A DNA stretch of 64,000 nucleotides from Bacillota bacterium (GTDB lineage Bacteria; Bacillota; Clostridia; Acetivibrionales; DTU013). The DNA lies in the NCBI GenBank assembly GCA_023426125.1, contig JAFABI010000073.1, positions 192,560 to 256,559 on the forward strand, read 5' to 3'. Below, one piece after another: positions 17,674 to 26,411 of the stretch. The position numbers were made by a program, and so were the translations under genes. Below the pieces are notes generated by a model that was not told the origin of the DNA, ran no database searches, and was given only the letters and a program-made list of their open reading frames with translations. Every line of letters starts with the position of its first letter. Position 1 is the first letter of the stretch.

Positions 17674-18420
17674 CTATATCTCTTTTAAAAAATCCAGCTT
17701 GGTATAATCCTTCTCAAGCCTTTCCCGAAGATACCGTTTTGTGACCCTCCCCAGCTCATCCAGAACCTGGGCGGACAATTTAAAGCTGAACAGCTCACCG
17801 GCCTTTGAATGAACAATATGCTGGATAGCCCTGACTGCACCGTGTGAAAGCTCCAGTCCGTACAGATCGCTTGAAATGCAGCCTTCGTTGCTGCAAATGA
17901 AGCCGCATTTCTTAAAACTGAAGGATATCCCGTCACACCCTTCCCTGCCGCAGATGATACAGCTTCTGACATAAGGCGCAAACCCCATGATGGATAGAAA
18001 CCTGAGCTCGAATATCCTGGCAATGAGTTCCGGCTCCTTGTCTGTCTTTGAGAGCATATGGAGAGAAATGAGAAGAAGCTGGAGTGCTCTCGGTGAAGGC
18101 TGGTTTTCCTGTATCACGTCATTCAGGATATCGATAAAATGCGCAGCATAAGTCAGCCGCACCATATCGTTCCTGATCTCATAAAAGGCTTCAACGACCT
18201 CGCAGCTGTTTATGGAATACATCTCCCTGCCGCTGAAGAGGACATAATCGCAGTAGCTTAGAAACTGAGTGCCGGCCACCAGATTGCTCCGCGGCCGCCT
18301 GGCCCCTTTTGCCATCGCGGATATCCTCCCCCTGCTTTTGGAGAAAATGGTAACGATCTTATCCGCCTCACCGGTATTGACCTCTCTTATAATCAAACCC
18401 TTGGTTTTAATATAACCCAT
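17674..18420 (-). CDS. recO: DNA repair protein RecO
   Basis: 248 aa. Recombination mediator that helps load RecA on SSB-coated DNA. It has an N-terminal OB fold (KTKGLIIREVNTGEADKIV), an alpha-helical middle, and a zinc site: CIIC near residue 152 and two later cysteines in CGFICSNEGC. It follows era in the standard Clostridia order and is the last gene of the leftward cluster. Confidence 0.93.
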   Translation of the reverse strand: MGYIKTKGLIIREVNTGEADKIVTIFSKSRGRISAMAKGARRPRSNLVAGTQFLSYCDYVLFSGREMYSINSCEVVEAFYEIRNDMVRLTYAAHFIDILNDVIQENQPSPRALQLLLISLHMLSKTDKEPELIARIFELRFLSIMGFAPYVRSCIICGREGCDGISFSFKKCGFICSNEGCISSDLYGLELSHGAVRAIQHIVHSKAGELFSFKLSAQVLDELGRVTKRYLRERLEKDYTKLDFLKEI

Positions 18421-18461
18421 CTGAATTTAACCCGCAAAAATCCTTATTGTTTTTGTACATA

Positions 18462-19352
18462 TTACTTGTATCCCAGGGTCTTTAGCATGTTGTCGCTATT
18501 CCTCCAATCAGGCTTGACCTTTACCCACAGCTGGAGAAAGACCTTTGCCCCCAGGAGACTCTCGATTTCCTGCCTGGAAAGCGTGCCGATCTTCTTCAGC
18601 ATCTTGCCTTCCCTGCCGATCAATATTCCCTTATGGGAATCCTTTTCGCAATAAATATTGGCTTCAATGTCGACAAGATCTCTGTTTTGCCTTTCCTTGA
18701 AGGAAATGACCTCTACCCCTACTCCGTGAGGAACCTCCTCGTTTGTCAGCTCGAGTATCTTTTCCCTTATAAGCTCAGCGGCAATCATTTTTTCCGGCTG
18801 GTCTGTCAGGATATCGTCAGGAAAGTACTTCGGCCCCTCCGGAAGCAGCTTCTTGATCTCATCAAGCACGATTTCCGTACCGTCGTCATTCAGGGCGGAA
18901 ATCGGTATAACGGCTTTGAAATCCATCAGGGCGCTGTAATTTTTTATCGTGCCCAGGATCTGGTCTTTTTTGACGGTATCGATCTTGTTGATAATTAAAA
19001 ACACATGCGTCTTCAGGTTTTTCAGCTGTTCCAGAATGAAAAGATCACCTGCACCGGGCTCGGTGTCGGTAGCTTCTACCAGAAAAAGGACAATATCCAC
19101 CTCATTCAGCGTGCTTTCCGCGAGGTTTACCATGTACTCGCCCAGCCTGGTTTTGGGTTTGTGAATCCCCGGCGTATCCAGAAAAATAATCTGGCAGTCC
19201 TCTCCGTTGACAATTGTTTTTATTGTATTCCGCGTGGTTTGCGGCTTGCTGGATATGATCGAAATCTTTTCACCGGCAAATTTATTTACCAGGGTCGATT
19301 TCCCAACATTCGGCCGGCCGACAATTGTGACAAAACCGGATTTGAAAGACAT
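18462..19352 (-). CDS. era: GTPase Era
   Basis: 296 aa. Essential GTPase that binds the 3' end of 16S rRNA during 30S maturation. G1 GRPNVGKS, G3 DTPG, G4 NKID and the C-terminal KH domain with GILIGREGKMLKKIG are all intact. GGGAGG precedes ATG 19352. It lies between cdd and recO. Confidence 0.97.
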   Translation of the reverse strand: MSFKSGFVTIVGRPNVGKSTLVNKFAGEKISIISSKPQTTRNTIKTIVNGEDCQIIFLDTPGIHKPKTRLGEYMVNLAESTLNEVDIVLFLVEATDTEPGAGDLFILEQLKNLKTHVFLIINKIDTVKKDQILGTIKNYSALMDFKAVIPISALNDDGTEIVLDEIKKLLPEGPKYFPDDILTDQPEKMIAAELIREKILELTNEEVPHGVGVEVISFKERQNRDLVDIEANIYCEKDSHKGILIGREGKMLKKIGTLSRQEIESLLGAKVFLQLWVKVKPDWRNSDNMLKTLGYK

Positions 19353-19435
19353 TTTTCTCTTTACCTCCCATATCGACTGATTATGCTATCAAAAACTCAA
19401 ATTCCATGTCCTTGCGTTGACAATCGTATTTGTCA

Positions 19436-19837
19436 TCAAATGCTTTCCGAATCCATTCGCGTAAAAGCATTTGGCAAGAGCTCCTCCAGGGTATATTCCC
19501 TGTAATCTCCCTTTTTATTGCTGCATAAAATCTTCAGGCTCCTGTCGCCGAATTCCGCAAGGACCTGCCTGCATATCCCGCAGGGATGGATATAATCCTC
19601 ACTGTCGCTTGCTATGGCTATTTTCTCCAGTTTTCTTTCGCCTTCCGAAACAGCTTTGAAAACTGCAGTCCTTTCCGCGCAATTCGTGGCCCCAAAGGAT
19701 ATATTTTCTATATTTGCCCCGGTATATACATTGCCTGAGCCTGCAATGAGCGCCGCGCCGACCCTGAATCCCGAATATGGCGCATAGGCCTTGTCCATAG
19801 CCTCCTTTGCTTTTTTCACCAGTTCATTATCCTTCAT
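19436..19837 (-). CDS. cdd: Cytidine deaminase
   Basis: 133 aa, normal for the homotetrameric family. It deaminates cytidine and deoxycytidine in pyrimidine salvage. The zinc/catalytic motifs are TNCAERTAVFKA and HPCGICRQVLAEF. The start is ATG 19837 with AAAGGATG at the proper distance; the longer frame to 19888 adds 17 residues that do not look like the family. Confidence 0.95.
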   Translation of the reverse strand: MKDNELVKKAKEAMDKAYAPYSGFRVGAALIAGSGNVYTGANIENISFGATNCAERTAVFKAVSEGERKLEKIAIASDSEDYIHPCGICRQVLAEFGDRSLKILCSNKKGDYREYTLEELLPNAFTRMDSESI

Positions 19838-19876
19838 AGTAACACATCCTTTGCTATATTTGTGCGTCCCTCTGTC

Positions 19877-19984
19877 AAAAGGGGACATTTCTCGTCCATC
19901 ACACGAAGGCCACCCCTGCCATGAACTTTAAAAACTGCATCCCTGCGCTTTTTTACCTTCTCCGCCAGAGATGTGTCCCCTTTC
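19877..19984. repeat. Inverted-repeat element with AAAGGGGACA ends
   Basis: AAAAGGGGACAT near 19877 is mirrored by ATGTGTCCCCTTT ending at about 19984, about 110 bases apart, filling the gap between dgkA and cdd. The same GGGGACAT / TGTGTCCCC words recur at 25785-26092, so this is one member of a small dispersed repeat family. Confidence 0.6.
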
Positions 19985-19985
19985 C

Positions 19986-20684
19986 CTAATAGAATATCCG
20001 AAATAGCAGGAGCGTCAGCGAAAACCCCAGAAGCGCACCTGCCAGCAGTTCCAGTATGCTATGTATTTTGGCCTCCAGCCTGCTTTGCACCACAAGAAAC
20101 GTTACCAGAAGCACCAGCATGGTTATACTTACGTTTTCCGTCCACAAAGCGATGGCGGTGGTAACGGAAAATGCGATCGCCGAATGTCCGCTCGGCATTC
20201 CTCCGCTTAGCGGCGTGCCTTTTTTGGTTAAGGCCTTCAATACAAGGACAAAGATGATTGTTATTAAAAGCGCGATAATGGCAAGGTGCATCGGAGCCTG
20301 CTTTATCCTGATAATACCAATCTCCAGGCTGGTGCTTACCCGGTCGAAAAAGATGAAATAGCCAACAACCAGCGAAAAAAACGCTGAAATAAGTACTGCT
20401 CCTGCAGCGGTGTCCTTTATGATTTTCGCCTTGGGGTGGTATATTTCGATGATGGTATCCACCAGTACCTCCATGGCAGTATTAAACAACTCGCAAATCA
20501 GCACCATGACAATGGTAAGGCATACCAGCAGCAATTCCGTCCGCGTAAGGTCATAGAACAGGCTGAGAAGCAAAATTAAAGCTGCGGCGCTGATATGGAT
20601 CTTCATATTGCGTTCAGCCTTAATCGCGTAAATCACACCGTTTATGGCGTTATTAAAACTTTCGATCAGGTTCTTGTTTTTCAT
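19986..20684 (-). CDS. DgkA-type lipid kinase / PAP2 phosphatase fusion
   Basis: 232 aa. Residues 1-120 are a DgkA-type diacylglycerol/undecaprenol kinase (SFNNAINGVIYAIKAERN, ELFNTAMEVLVD). Residues 130-232 carry PAP2-like features (PSGHSAIAFSVTTA and SRLEAKIHS). It probably handles undecaprenyl phosphate recycling at the membrane. The fused arrangement is frequent in Clostridia. Its ATG overlaps the ybeY stop by 4 bases, so translation is likely coupled. Confidence 0.88.
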   Translation of the reverse strand: MKNKNLIESFNNAINGVIYAIKAERNMKIHISAAALILLLSLFYDLTRTELLLVCLTIVMVLICELFNTAMEVLVDTIIEIYHPKAKIIKDTAAGAVLISAFFSLVVGYFIFFDRVSTSLEIGIIRIKQAPMHLAIIALLITIIFVLVLKALTKKGTPLSGGMPSGHSAIAFSVTTAIALWTENVSITMLVLLVTFLVVQSRLEAKIHSILELLAGALLGFSLTLLLFRIFY

Positions 20685-21205
20685 TCTCTGGCAAGTCCCA
20701 GTACCGCCAGGACTTCCTCCTGCTTTGCCAGCATTTTTCTTTCCTGCTGTCCATTCCCATGATCGTATCCAAGCAGGTGGAAAACGCCATGGGTAGTAAG
20801 AAAAGCCACTTCCCTGACATAGGAATGTCCGTATTCCGCCGCCTGTCTTTCGGCTCGTTCCAGTGATATCACGATATCTCCCAGCACAAGAAGGTTTTCG
20901 TCCCGGTCAAGGTCTCCCTCTGCCGACAGTACTCTTCCTTCCTCCATTTCTACGATTGGAAAGGAAAGCACGTCGGTAGCCGAATCCATATTTCTGAATT
21001 CCCTGTTAATTTCTCTGATCCTGTCATTATCCACAAGCATAATGCCTACTTCACAGCCGCTATTCATACCCGCCTGCTTGATGCACGCAAGGACTGCCGT
21101 TTTGATAAGCTTTGTCAATTCTTCGTCAACAGGCAGCTTATCCTGGAGGTTTTCCAGAAACACTTCACAGATGGGATATTGTTCAATATCCTCAAAAGTT
21201 TTCAT
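20681..21205 (-). CDS. ybeY: Endoribonuclease YbeY, rRNA maturation factor
   Basis: 174 aa. Metal-dependent RNase needed for 16S rRNA 3' processing and ribosome quality control. The zinc motif HGVFHLLGYDHG (three histidines) is intact, and EINREFRNMDSATDVLSFP is the family block. It overlaps pgpH by 14 bases upstream and dgkA by 4 bases downstream. Confidence 0.96.
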   Translation of the reverse strand: MKTFEDIEQYPICEVFLENLQDKLPVDEELTKLIKTAVLACIKQAGMNSGCEVGIMLVDNDRIREINREFRNMDSATDVLSFPIVEMEEGRVLSAEGDLDRDENLLVLGDIVISLERAERQAAEYGHSYVREVAFLTTHGVFHLLGYDHGNGQQERKMLAKQEEVLAVLGLARE

Positions 21206-23456
21206 AGTACATTTTTTCCTTCTCCTGGGATGCGCTGATTTTTACGCTCTCCGGTATTTGCTTCGGTAATTCGATAATATTGCCGGGTTCTTCCATTTTG
21301 GGATCCTCCACCGGCAATTTTTTAATTTTGATCTCCGGGTACGCCTCACGGGCATGGAAAAATCCGCCGAATACCCGTAAAAACGCCCTTGCGATCATGT
21401 CAAGGTCCCTCAATGTCAAATCGCACAGGTCCAGCTGTCCGTCGTCCAGCTTATCCTTGATTATTTTCCGGATCAGGCCTTCGATTTTCCCTTCGGTCTT
21501 GTCCACCATGGATCTGACGGCAGCCTCAACAGAATCCGCAAGCATGACAACGGCGGCCTCCTTGCTGGACGGTCTGGGGCCCTGATATCTGAAATCCTCC
21601 TGCTTTACGGTATCGCCCTTGTCGCCTTTTTTTGCCTTATAATAGAAATATGCCACAAGGGTGGTTCCATGGTGCTGGCTGATGATTTCCTTGATGGCCA
21701 TGGGAATTTTATATCTCTCGGCGATTTCAACGCCGTCGGCCGTATGGGAGGTAATGACAAGGGTGCTCAGGTTCGGCGTCATTCTGTCATGCGGGTTGTC
21801 GGTCAGCTGGTTTTCCTTGAAAAAGTTCGGTCTCTTCAGCTTCCCGATGTCGTGATAATACGCTCCAACCCTGGCAAGAAGCGCATTGCCTTCGATGGCT
21901 TCGGTGGCCACCTCCGCCAGATTGCCTACCATAAGGCTGTGGTGATAGGTTCCGGGAGCTTCCATCAGAAGCCTTTTGATCAGCTGCTGGTTGGGATTGG
22001 CCAACTCCAGGAGCTTTAACGGCGTAATGATATTGAAGGTGCTCTCAAAGAAAGGAAGGATTCCAATGGTAAAAATCATGGACAATACACCGTTTAACGC
22101 CACCAGTCCGCTGTCATTGGCAATGTTGGCAAGGGTATTTTTATTCAGCAGCCCCATGCATACAATCACCAGGACATTCGTTCCCGCCACGATAAGGCCG
22201 GAGGCGGAAAGCTTGCTTCTCTGGTTGGCTCTGGATACAATAAAGGCCGAAAGGGTCCCGCTGATCACGGAAATGTACGTCAGACTCATCTCACCCTTGG
22301 TTATAAAAGAAATACAAACCGTCAACAGGATATTTACAAGGATGGCCAGCCTCAAGTCCAACAATATCGAAATGAGCATGGGCGCTATGAATATCGGTAT
22401 CAGCAGCGGTGTATAGATGCACAGGATTCTTGCTATCACAAGCGTCATAAGGATGATAACACACAACAGCAGGATATCGTTTCTGTTTTGAAGCATTTTT
22501 CTGGAAAAGTGGTTCATATAGAGCACCAGGATAAATGCGAGCATTAAAACAACCAGAAGTATCCCGAGGGCAAAAGCATAGTCAAACCGTCCGGACTCAA
22601 GCAGGTTCAATTCCTTAAGAACCTCCAGCTTATCTTCCGTAACCGTATCCCCAAAGCTCAATATCCTTGTCCCTTCTGAAATGATCTGCTTGTTTTCCAG
22701 TGCCGATTCATAGGCCGCCTCTTTTTTTTCGTTGGTCAACTGTATGTCTTCCGTGCTGTTGGGCTGAAGCACCGCTTTGACAAACAGGCTGCCTATGTTT
22801 CTGATTTCCTGGCTGATATCGCTTTCCTGGTAGCTGTTTTGCACTTCGTTCACCTTTTCGGCCAGATTGGCTTCGGTGATTTCCTCTTTCATCACTTCGC
22901 TGACAGCGTCTTTGGTGATTTTTTTAAACTTTGCCAGATCCTCGTCGGAGATTCTCGCAATGAGATATTTGATTTGCTCGCCGGAAAGGGGCACCCTGAA
23001 CTGCAAAAGATTTTCGGAAAGCCGGTCTGCGCCTATCGCCTGTTCCAATTCCAGTTTTTTGTCGTAATCGGTGTCCTTTTTGGTTATATTCTGGTCCTGC
23101 AGGCTTTTTTCAACACCTTTTCGCGCTTCTTCCACCGTGGAAAAAAAGTCGTCTGTAAGATTGAGAATGTCGATGGCCACATTGTCAAGCCTTATCATTA
23201 CCGAAGGAACCGCTTTTGCGGCCGCTTCCGCCAATTCTTCAGCCTTCAGCCGGTTCTCGATGTCTCTCGGAGCCGTGATATCATAAGGGGATCTTTCACC
23301 AAGCGTCAGCTTGTATTTTGTCGGAGAAGCCCCGTTTTCCACGACGACGAAAGCGATGATTACAGTGATGATCCCTATAAATATCCTTTGAAAGGATTTG
23401 CTTTTTAAATATGTTTTCAGATACCGCTGCGTATTGTTTTTTTCCTTGACCTGCAA
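21192..23456 (-). CDS. pgpH: 7TM-HD cyclic-di-AMP phosphodiesterase, PgpH-like
   Basis: 754 aa from TTG 23456. N-terminal membrane helix, an extracellular 7TMR-HDED domain (about 50-290), seven membrane segments (about 300-480), and a cytoplasmic HD domain with HHSLMVGNLAEVA and YYHDIGKLKRP. PgpH enzymes hydrolyse c-di-AMP. Start: GAGGTGAG lies 5 bases before TTG 23456; ATG 23474 and the 23522 start are in frame but lack a well-placed site, and 23522 lies in a dispersed repeat. Confidence 0.9.
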   Translation of the reverse strand: MQVKEKNNTQRYLKTYLKSKSFQRIFIGIITVIIAFVVVENGASPTKYKLTLGERSPYDITAPRDIENRLKAEELAEAAAKAVPSVMIRLDNVAIDILNLTDDFFSTVEEARKGVEKSLQDQNITKKDTDYDKKLELEQAIGADRLSENLLQFRVPLSGEQIKYLIARISDEDLAKFKKITKDAVSEVMKEEITEANLAEKVNEVQNSYQESDISQEIRNIGSLFVKAVLQPNSTEDIQLTNEKKEAAYESALENKQIISEGTRILSFGDTVTEDKLEVLKELNLLESGRFDYAFALGILLVVLMLAFILVLYMNHFSRKMLQNRNDILLLCVIILMTLVIARILCIYTPLLIPIFIAPMLISILLDLRLAILVNILLTVCISFITKGEMSLTYISVISGTLSAFIVSRANQRSKLSASGLIVAGTNVLVIVCMGLLNKNTLANIANDSGLVALNGVLSMIFTIGILPFFESTFNIITPLKLLELANPNQQLIKRLLMEAPGTYHHSLMVGNLAEVATEAIEGNALLARVGAYYHDIGKLKRPNFFKENQLTDNPHDRMTPNLSTLVITSHTADGVEIAERYKIPMAIKEIISQHHGTTLVAYFYYKAKKGDKGDTVKQEDFRYQGPRPSSKEAAVVMLADSVEAAVRSMVDKTEGKIEGLIRKIIKDKLDDGQLDLCDLTLRDLDMIARAFLRVFGGFFHAREAYPEIKIKKLPVEDPKMEEPGNIIELPKQIPESVKISASQEKEKMYYENF

Positions 23457-23507
23457 ACGCTTCTCACCTCGCATTCTTAACAGTAGCAATTTGCCTGGAC
23501 TAAAAAG

Positions 23508-23533
23508 TGTAGGGGCACGCATTGCATGTCCAC
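23508..23533. repeat. Short palindromic dispersed repeat (GGGGCACGCATTGCATGTCC type)
   Basis: GTGTAGGGGCACGCATTGCATGTCC lies in the gap between phoH and pgpH. Related words are at 35206-35232 and 63511-63537 and inside the larger repeats near 32810, 39300 and 40210. Confidence 0.6.
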
Positions 23534-23539
23534 CCGGGC

Positions 23540-24529
23540 TTAAGGATGACTCCGCGCAGGCGTCCCGCCCTGGATGTCATATTTTTCATAAGCCTTTATT
23601 ATCCGCTGCACCAGCTCGTGCCTGACTACGTCCTTCTCATTGAGATGAACGAACTCGATTCCCTTGACATCCTTCAGTATCTTGATTACTTCCTTCAAAC
23701 CGGACTTTTTATCTCCCGGAAGGTCGATCTGGGTTATATCTCCGGTAACGACAGCCTTTGAGCCGAAGCCTATCCTTGTCAGAAACATCTTCATCTGCTC
23801 AGGCGTGGTATTCTGGGCTTCATCCAGAATGATAAAGGAATCGTCCAGGGTCCTCCCCCGCATGTATGCCAGCGGAGCTATCTCAATCATTCCCTTTTCA
23901 AGGTATTTCTGATACGTATCCACGCCCATGATTTCATACAGGGCATCGTATAAAGGCCTTAAGTACGGATCCACCTTATTCTGGAGGTCGCCCGGAAGAA
24001 ACCCCAGCTTTTCCCCCGCCTCCACCGCAGGGCGTGTGAGGATGATCCGGTTGATCTGCTTTTCTCTGAAAGCGGTTGCCGCCATGGCTACGGCAAGAAA
24101 AGTCTTGCCGGTGCCTGCCGGCCCGATGCCGAAGGTAACCGTATTGTTCTTGATGGCATTTACGTATGTTTTCTGCCCATGGGTTTTTGCCTTGATCTGC
24201 TTTCCTCTCCAGGTGAGGCAAATGCTGTCGCCCAGGTATTCCTTCACCTTGTCCAATTGATTTTCATTGGCCAGCTGGACCAGATAGCTGACGCTTTGCC
24301 TTGTAATGACGTCTCCCTGGACTGCCACGGACATCAATCTTTGCACGACCATTGAAGCTTTTTCCACGTTTTCGTCTTTTCCTACGATCCTGATTTCGTT
24401 ATCCCTTGAAACGATATTGACGTCAAAGCCTTCTTCAATCACATTTATATTTTCATCAAAGTTTCCAAAAAGGTTGATTGCGTGCTCCAATCTATCGAAT
24501 TCGATAGTTTTTTCCATTATGCTGTTCAA
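23540..24529 (-). CDS. phoH: PhoH family ATPase
   Basis: 329 aa. P-loop ATPase (GPAGTGKT about residue 140; DEAQN Walker B) of the PhoH/YbeZ type, thought to act with YbeY in RNA metabolism. An N-terminal KH-like region precedes it. Start: TTG 24529 directly abuts the TGA stop of yqfD, with GGAGG 7 bases upstream; ATG 24517 would be 19 bases away, so TTG is preferred. The C-terminal few residues run towards a dispersed repeat. Confidence 0.93.
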   Translation of the reverse strand: MNSIMEKTIEFDRLEHAINLFGNFDENINVIEEGFDVNIVSRDNEIRIVGKDENVEKASMVVQRLMSVAVQGDVITRQSVSYLVQLANENQLDKVKEYLGDSICLTWRGKQIKAKTHGQKTYVNAIKNNTVTFGIGPAGTGKTFLAVAMAATAFREKQINRIILTRPAVEAGEKLGFLPGDLQNKVDPYLRPLYDALYEIMGVDTYQKYLEKGMIEIAPLAYMRGRTLDDSFIILDEAQNTTPEQMKMFLTRIGFGSKAVVTGDITQIDLPGDKKSGLKEVIKILKDVKGIEFVHLNEKDVVRHELVQRIIKAYEKYDIQGGTPARSHP

Positions 24530-25726
24530 TCAATTTCCTCCAATCGCTTCCGTAACACCTATTTCCTCAATACATTCCATTGTGACTACCGCTTTTATGC
24601 CCTCCAGCTCGTCTTCCTTGTATTTTACGTCTGTTTTGACAATTTCCGCACTTTCCGGCTTTTGCTCCATGATGAGCTTTAATGCATTCTCTTCCGCTGT
24701 TCTTCTGGCATCTTCCTCGCTGATTTTCCTGGTTTGAAGCGTAAGCTCAACGTATTTCCTTTCCACCAGCTCAAAGGGGAAAACCAGATCCTCGCCGACC
24801 GACAGCTTTCTTTTTTTTTCAACGCTTTCATAGTTCTCGTACCGGTCTTTACGATGGAAAAGATCGAAGATTTTCGTAAAGAGTACGACGGAATAATCCA
24901 CATATTCATTTCCGGTCTTTACTTTTTCAATAACCTCCTGCTCAACGGGGTACTCCTCCTCATACCATGTCCTGGCCTTCACCGTACCCATGGCGTGAAC
25001 CAGTCTGAATTTATCCTTTTCGTTTTTAAAGGGGATCTTTCCGGATATTAGTATGTCGCCCTTTTTCACCGTATCTCCGGGCGCTGCTGCTTCTATCCCG
25101 TCCGCTACTACGGATTGTTTTATGATGCCGTCCTTGGTGGCGACAATATTGCATGGCTCATCCTTTGGCACCACCACCGGAGGGATAATCCGCTCCCTCA
25201 GCTGCACTTTGACCTTCGTCCCCTTTACATCAATGCTTATCCACGAAAGCCTCTCCATATCCAGCATCATATCCGACACGGTTTTCTTTGTATCGATCCC
25301 GTATTTCAGCACTCCCGGCTTTATACCGTGAGATGCGAGAATGCTTTCCACATAGGTTGTTTCCAGTTCCTCATTCCCTGCTATTTCAACACTCCAGATG
25401 AACGAGGTCATCAAATATACCAGGCCTACAAACAGAAAAGCTCCTGCCGCAAAAGCTTTCCTCCTCCGGTATCGGTTAAAAAGGAAGGGAAGGCCCTTTT
25501 TTCTCACGATCCTGACTCTGCATTTGGATTTCCTTGCTACCACCCTTAGAAGCTTGAAGCCCTTTATCGTTACCTTCATGGTCAGGGTGCAGTTCTTATG
25601 GCGCTGGATATCCCAGAGCAGGATCTGCCTGTGAGTGCATATATTCATGAACTTTTCCAAAAAATAACCTTCGACTACTATAATAACATATCCTCGCACA
25701 TAATTCCACAATCTGAGCAATAACAA
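24530..25726 (-). CDS. yqfD: Sporulation protein YqfD (SpoIV-like)
   Basis: 398 aa from TTG 25726. The family N-terminus LLLRLWNYVRGYVIIVVEGYF is followed by KFMNICTHRQILLWD, one membrane segment near residue 75-95, and an extracytoplasmic domain (EIAGNEELETTYVESILASHG). YqfD is required for efficient sporulation in Bacillus. AGAGGTGG is 5 bases before TTG; the longer frame to 25795 reads through a repeat and is not family-like. Normally it directly follows yqfC, but here the two are 367 bases apart. Confidence 0.92.
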   Translation of the reverse strand: MLLLRLWNYVRGYVIIVVEGYFLEKFMNICTHRQILLWDIQRHKNCTLTMKVTIKGFKLLRVVARKSKCRVRIVRKKGLPFLFNRYRRRKAFAAGAFLFVGLVYLMTSFIWSVEIAGNEELETTYVESILASHGIKPGVLKYGIDTKKTVSDMMLDMERLSWISIDVKGTKVKVQLRERIIPPVVVPKDEPCNIVATKDGIIKQSVVADGIEAAAPGDTVKKGDILISGKIPFKNEKDKFRLVHAMGTVKARTWYEEEYPVEQEVIEKVKTGNEYVDYSVVLFTKIFDLFHRKDRYENYESVEKKRKLSVGEDLVFPFELVERKYVELTLQTRKISEEDARRTAEENALKLIMEQKPESAEIVKTDVKYKEDELEGIKAVVTMECIEEIGVTEAIGGN

Positions 25727-25769
25727 GTATTCCACCTCTACTTTTCCTTGACATCTTCCTCCACTTTCT

Positions 25770-26092
25770 TTATGTTCATGACACACAGGGGACATTCCCT
25801 CTGTTCCATTTCCAATGGGGGCATGCCCCCATACCCCCTCGCTGCGGGCAAAATGAATTCGCCCTATGCTACACTTCGTGCGCCACGCCTATACGTGGCG
25901 TTTGAACAACGTCAGTTGGGGATTGTTACCCACCACTGACAGCCTTTTCAATTGGTAACCCCACCTAAGAGGAGGGGGACTGTGACGTTGTTCCAACGGG
26001 GACATTCCCTCCTCATACCCCGTGACCCATAACTCAGCGGGTGTGTCCCCGCACCTCATATCCCGTGACACGTGACTCAGCGGGTGTGTCCC
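25770..26092. repeat. Repeat cluster splitting yqfC from yqfD
   Basis: The segment contains GGGGACATTCCCTC at about 25789 and again at about 25999; an 11-bp inverted pair GAACAACGTCA / TGACGTTGTTC enclosing about 80 bases (about 25903-25995); and two tandem 42-base units running CCTCATAyCCCGTGACnC...ACTCAGCGGGTGTGTCCCC, near 26010-26052 and 26053-26094. No open gene is present. The GGGGACA/TGTCCCC words resemble repetitive extragenic palindromes associated with single-strand transposases, but that link is inference. Confidence 0.75.
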
Positions 26093-26093
26093 C

Positions 26094-26411
26094 TTACCTT
26101 ATAAACTCCAGCCCCTGTATATCCCCGGAGATGATGATATCTTCGGATGTAATTTCCTTTATGAGAAGCCTGCTGCCGGTAATCCTGACAACGCCGATCC
26201 CTGTGTTTACCCTGATCCGGCTGTTATCATATTCTATAATGCTCTTGTAGTTTTCCAGCATCATGTCGCCATTGCCGACAATGGTCAGCTTTGGGATGTT
26301 TAAGACGATTTCCTTGGGCAGGCCGAGAATTTCCGAAAACTTTTCCTTCAGGCTTGCTTTGGGCTGTTTTTCCGGCTCAGGTTTTTTCTTTCCTTTCCTT
26401 TTGCCTGCCAT
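26094..26411 (-). CDS. yqfC: Sporulation protein YqfC (YabP/YqfC family)
   Basis: 105 aa. A basic N-terminus (about 30 residues rich in Lys) is followed by the YabP/YqfC domain: LGLPKEIVLNIPKLTIVGNGDM, LENYKSIIEYDNSRIRVNT, and ISGDIQGLEFIR at the end. It is a sporulation gene in the mother cell and normally co-transcribed with yqfD. Its ATG shares one base with the TAA of the preceding deacetylase gene, which implies translational coupling. Confidence 0.92.
   Translation of the reverse strand: MAGKRKGKKKPEPEKQPKASLKEKFSEILGLPKEIVLNIPKLTIVGNGDMMLENYKSIIEYDNSRIRVNTGIGVVRITGSRLLIKEITSEDIIISGDIQGLEFIR

Noticed and set aside
17646..17700. Possible att site duplicating the tRNA-Leu 3' end at the far side of the xylan locus
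   Set aside because: No match to the T-arm/acceptor sequence of the tRNA was seen there, and no integrase gene is present.
26010..26094. Possible CRISPR array from tandem repeats
   Set aside because: Only two directly adjacent units without spacers of uniform length and no cas genes.
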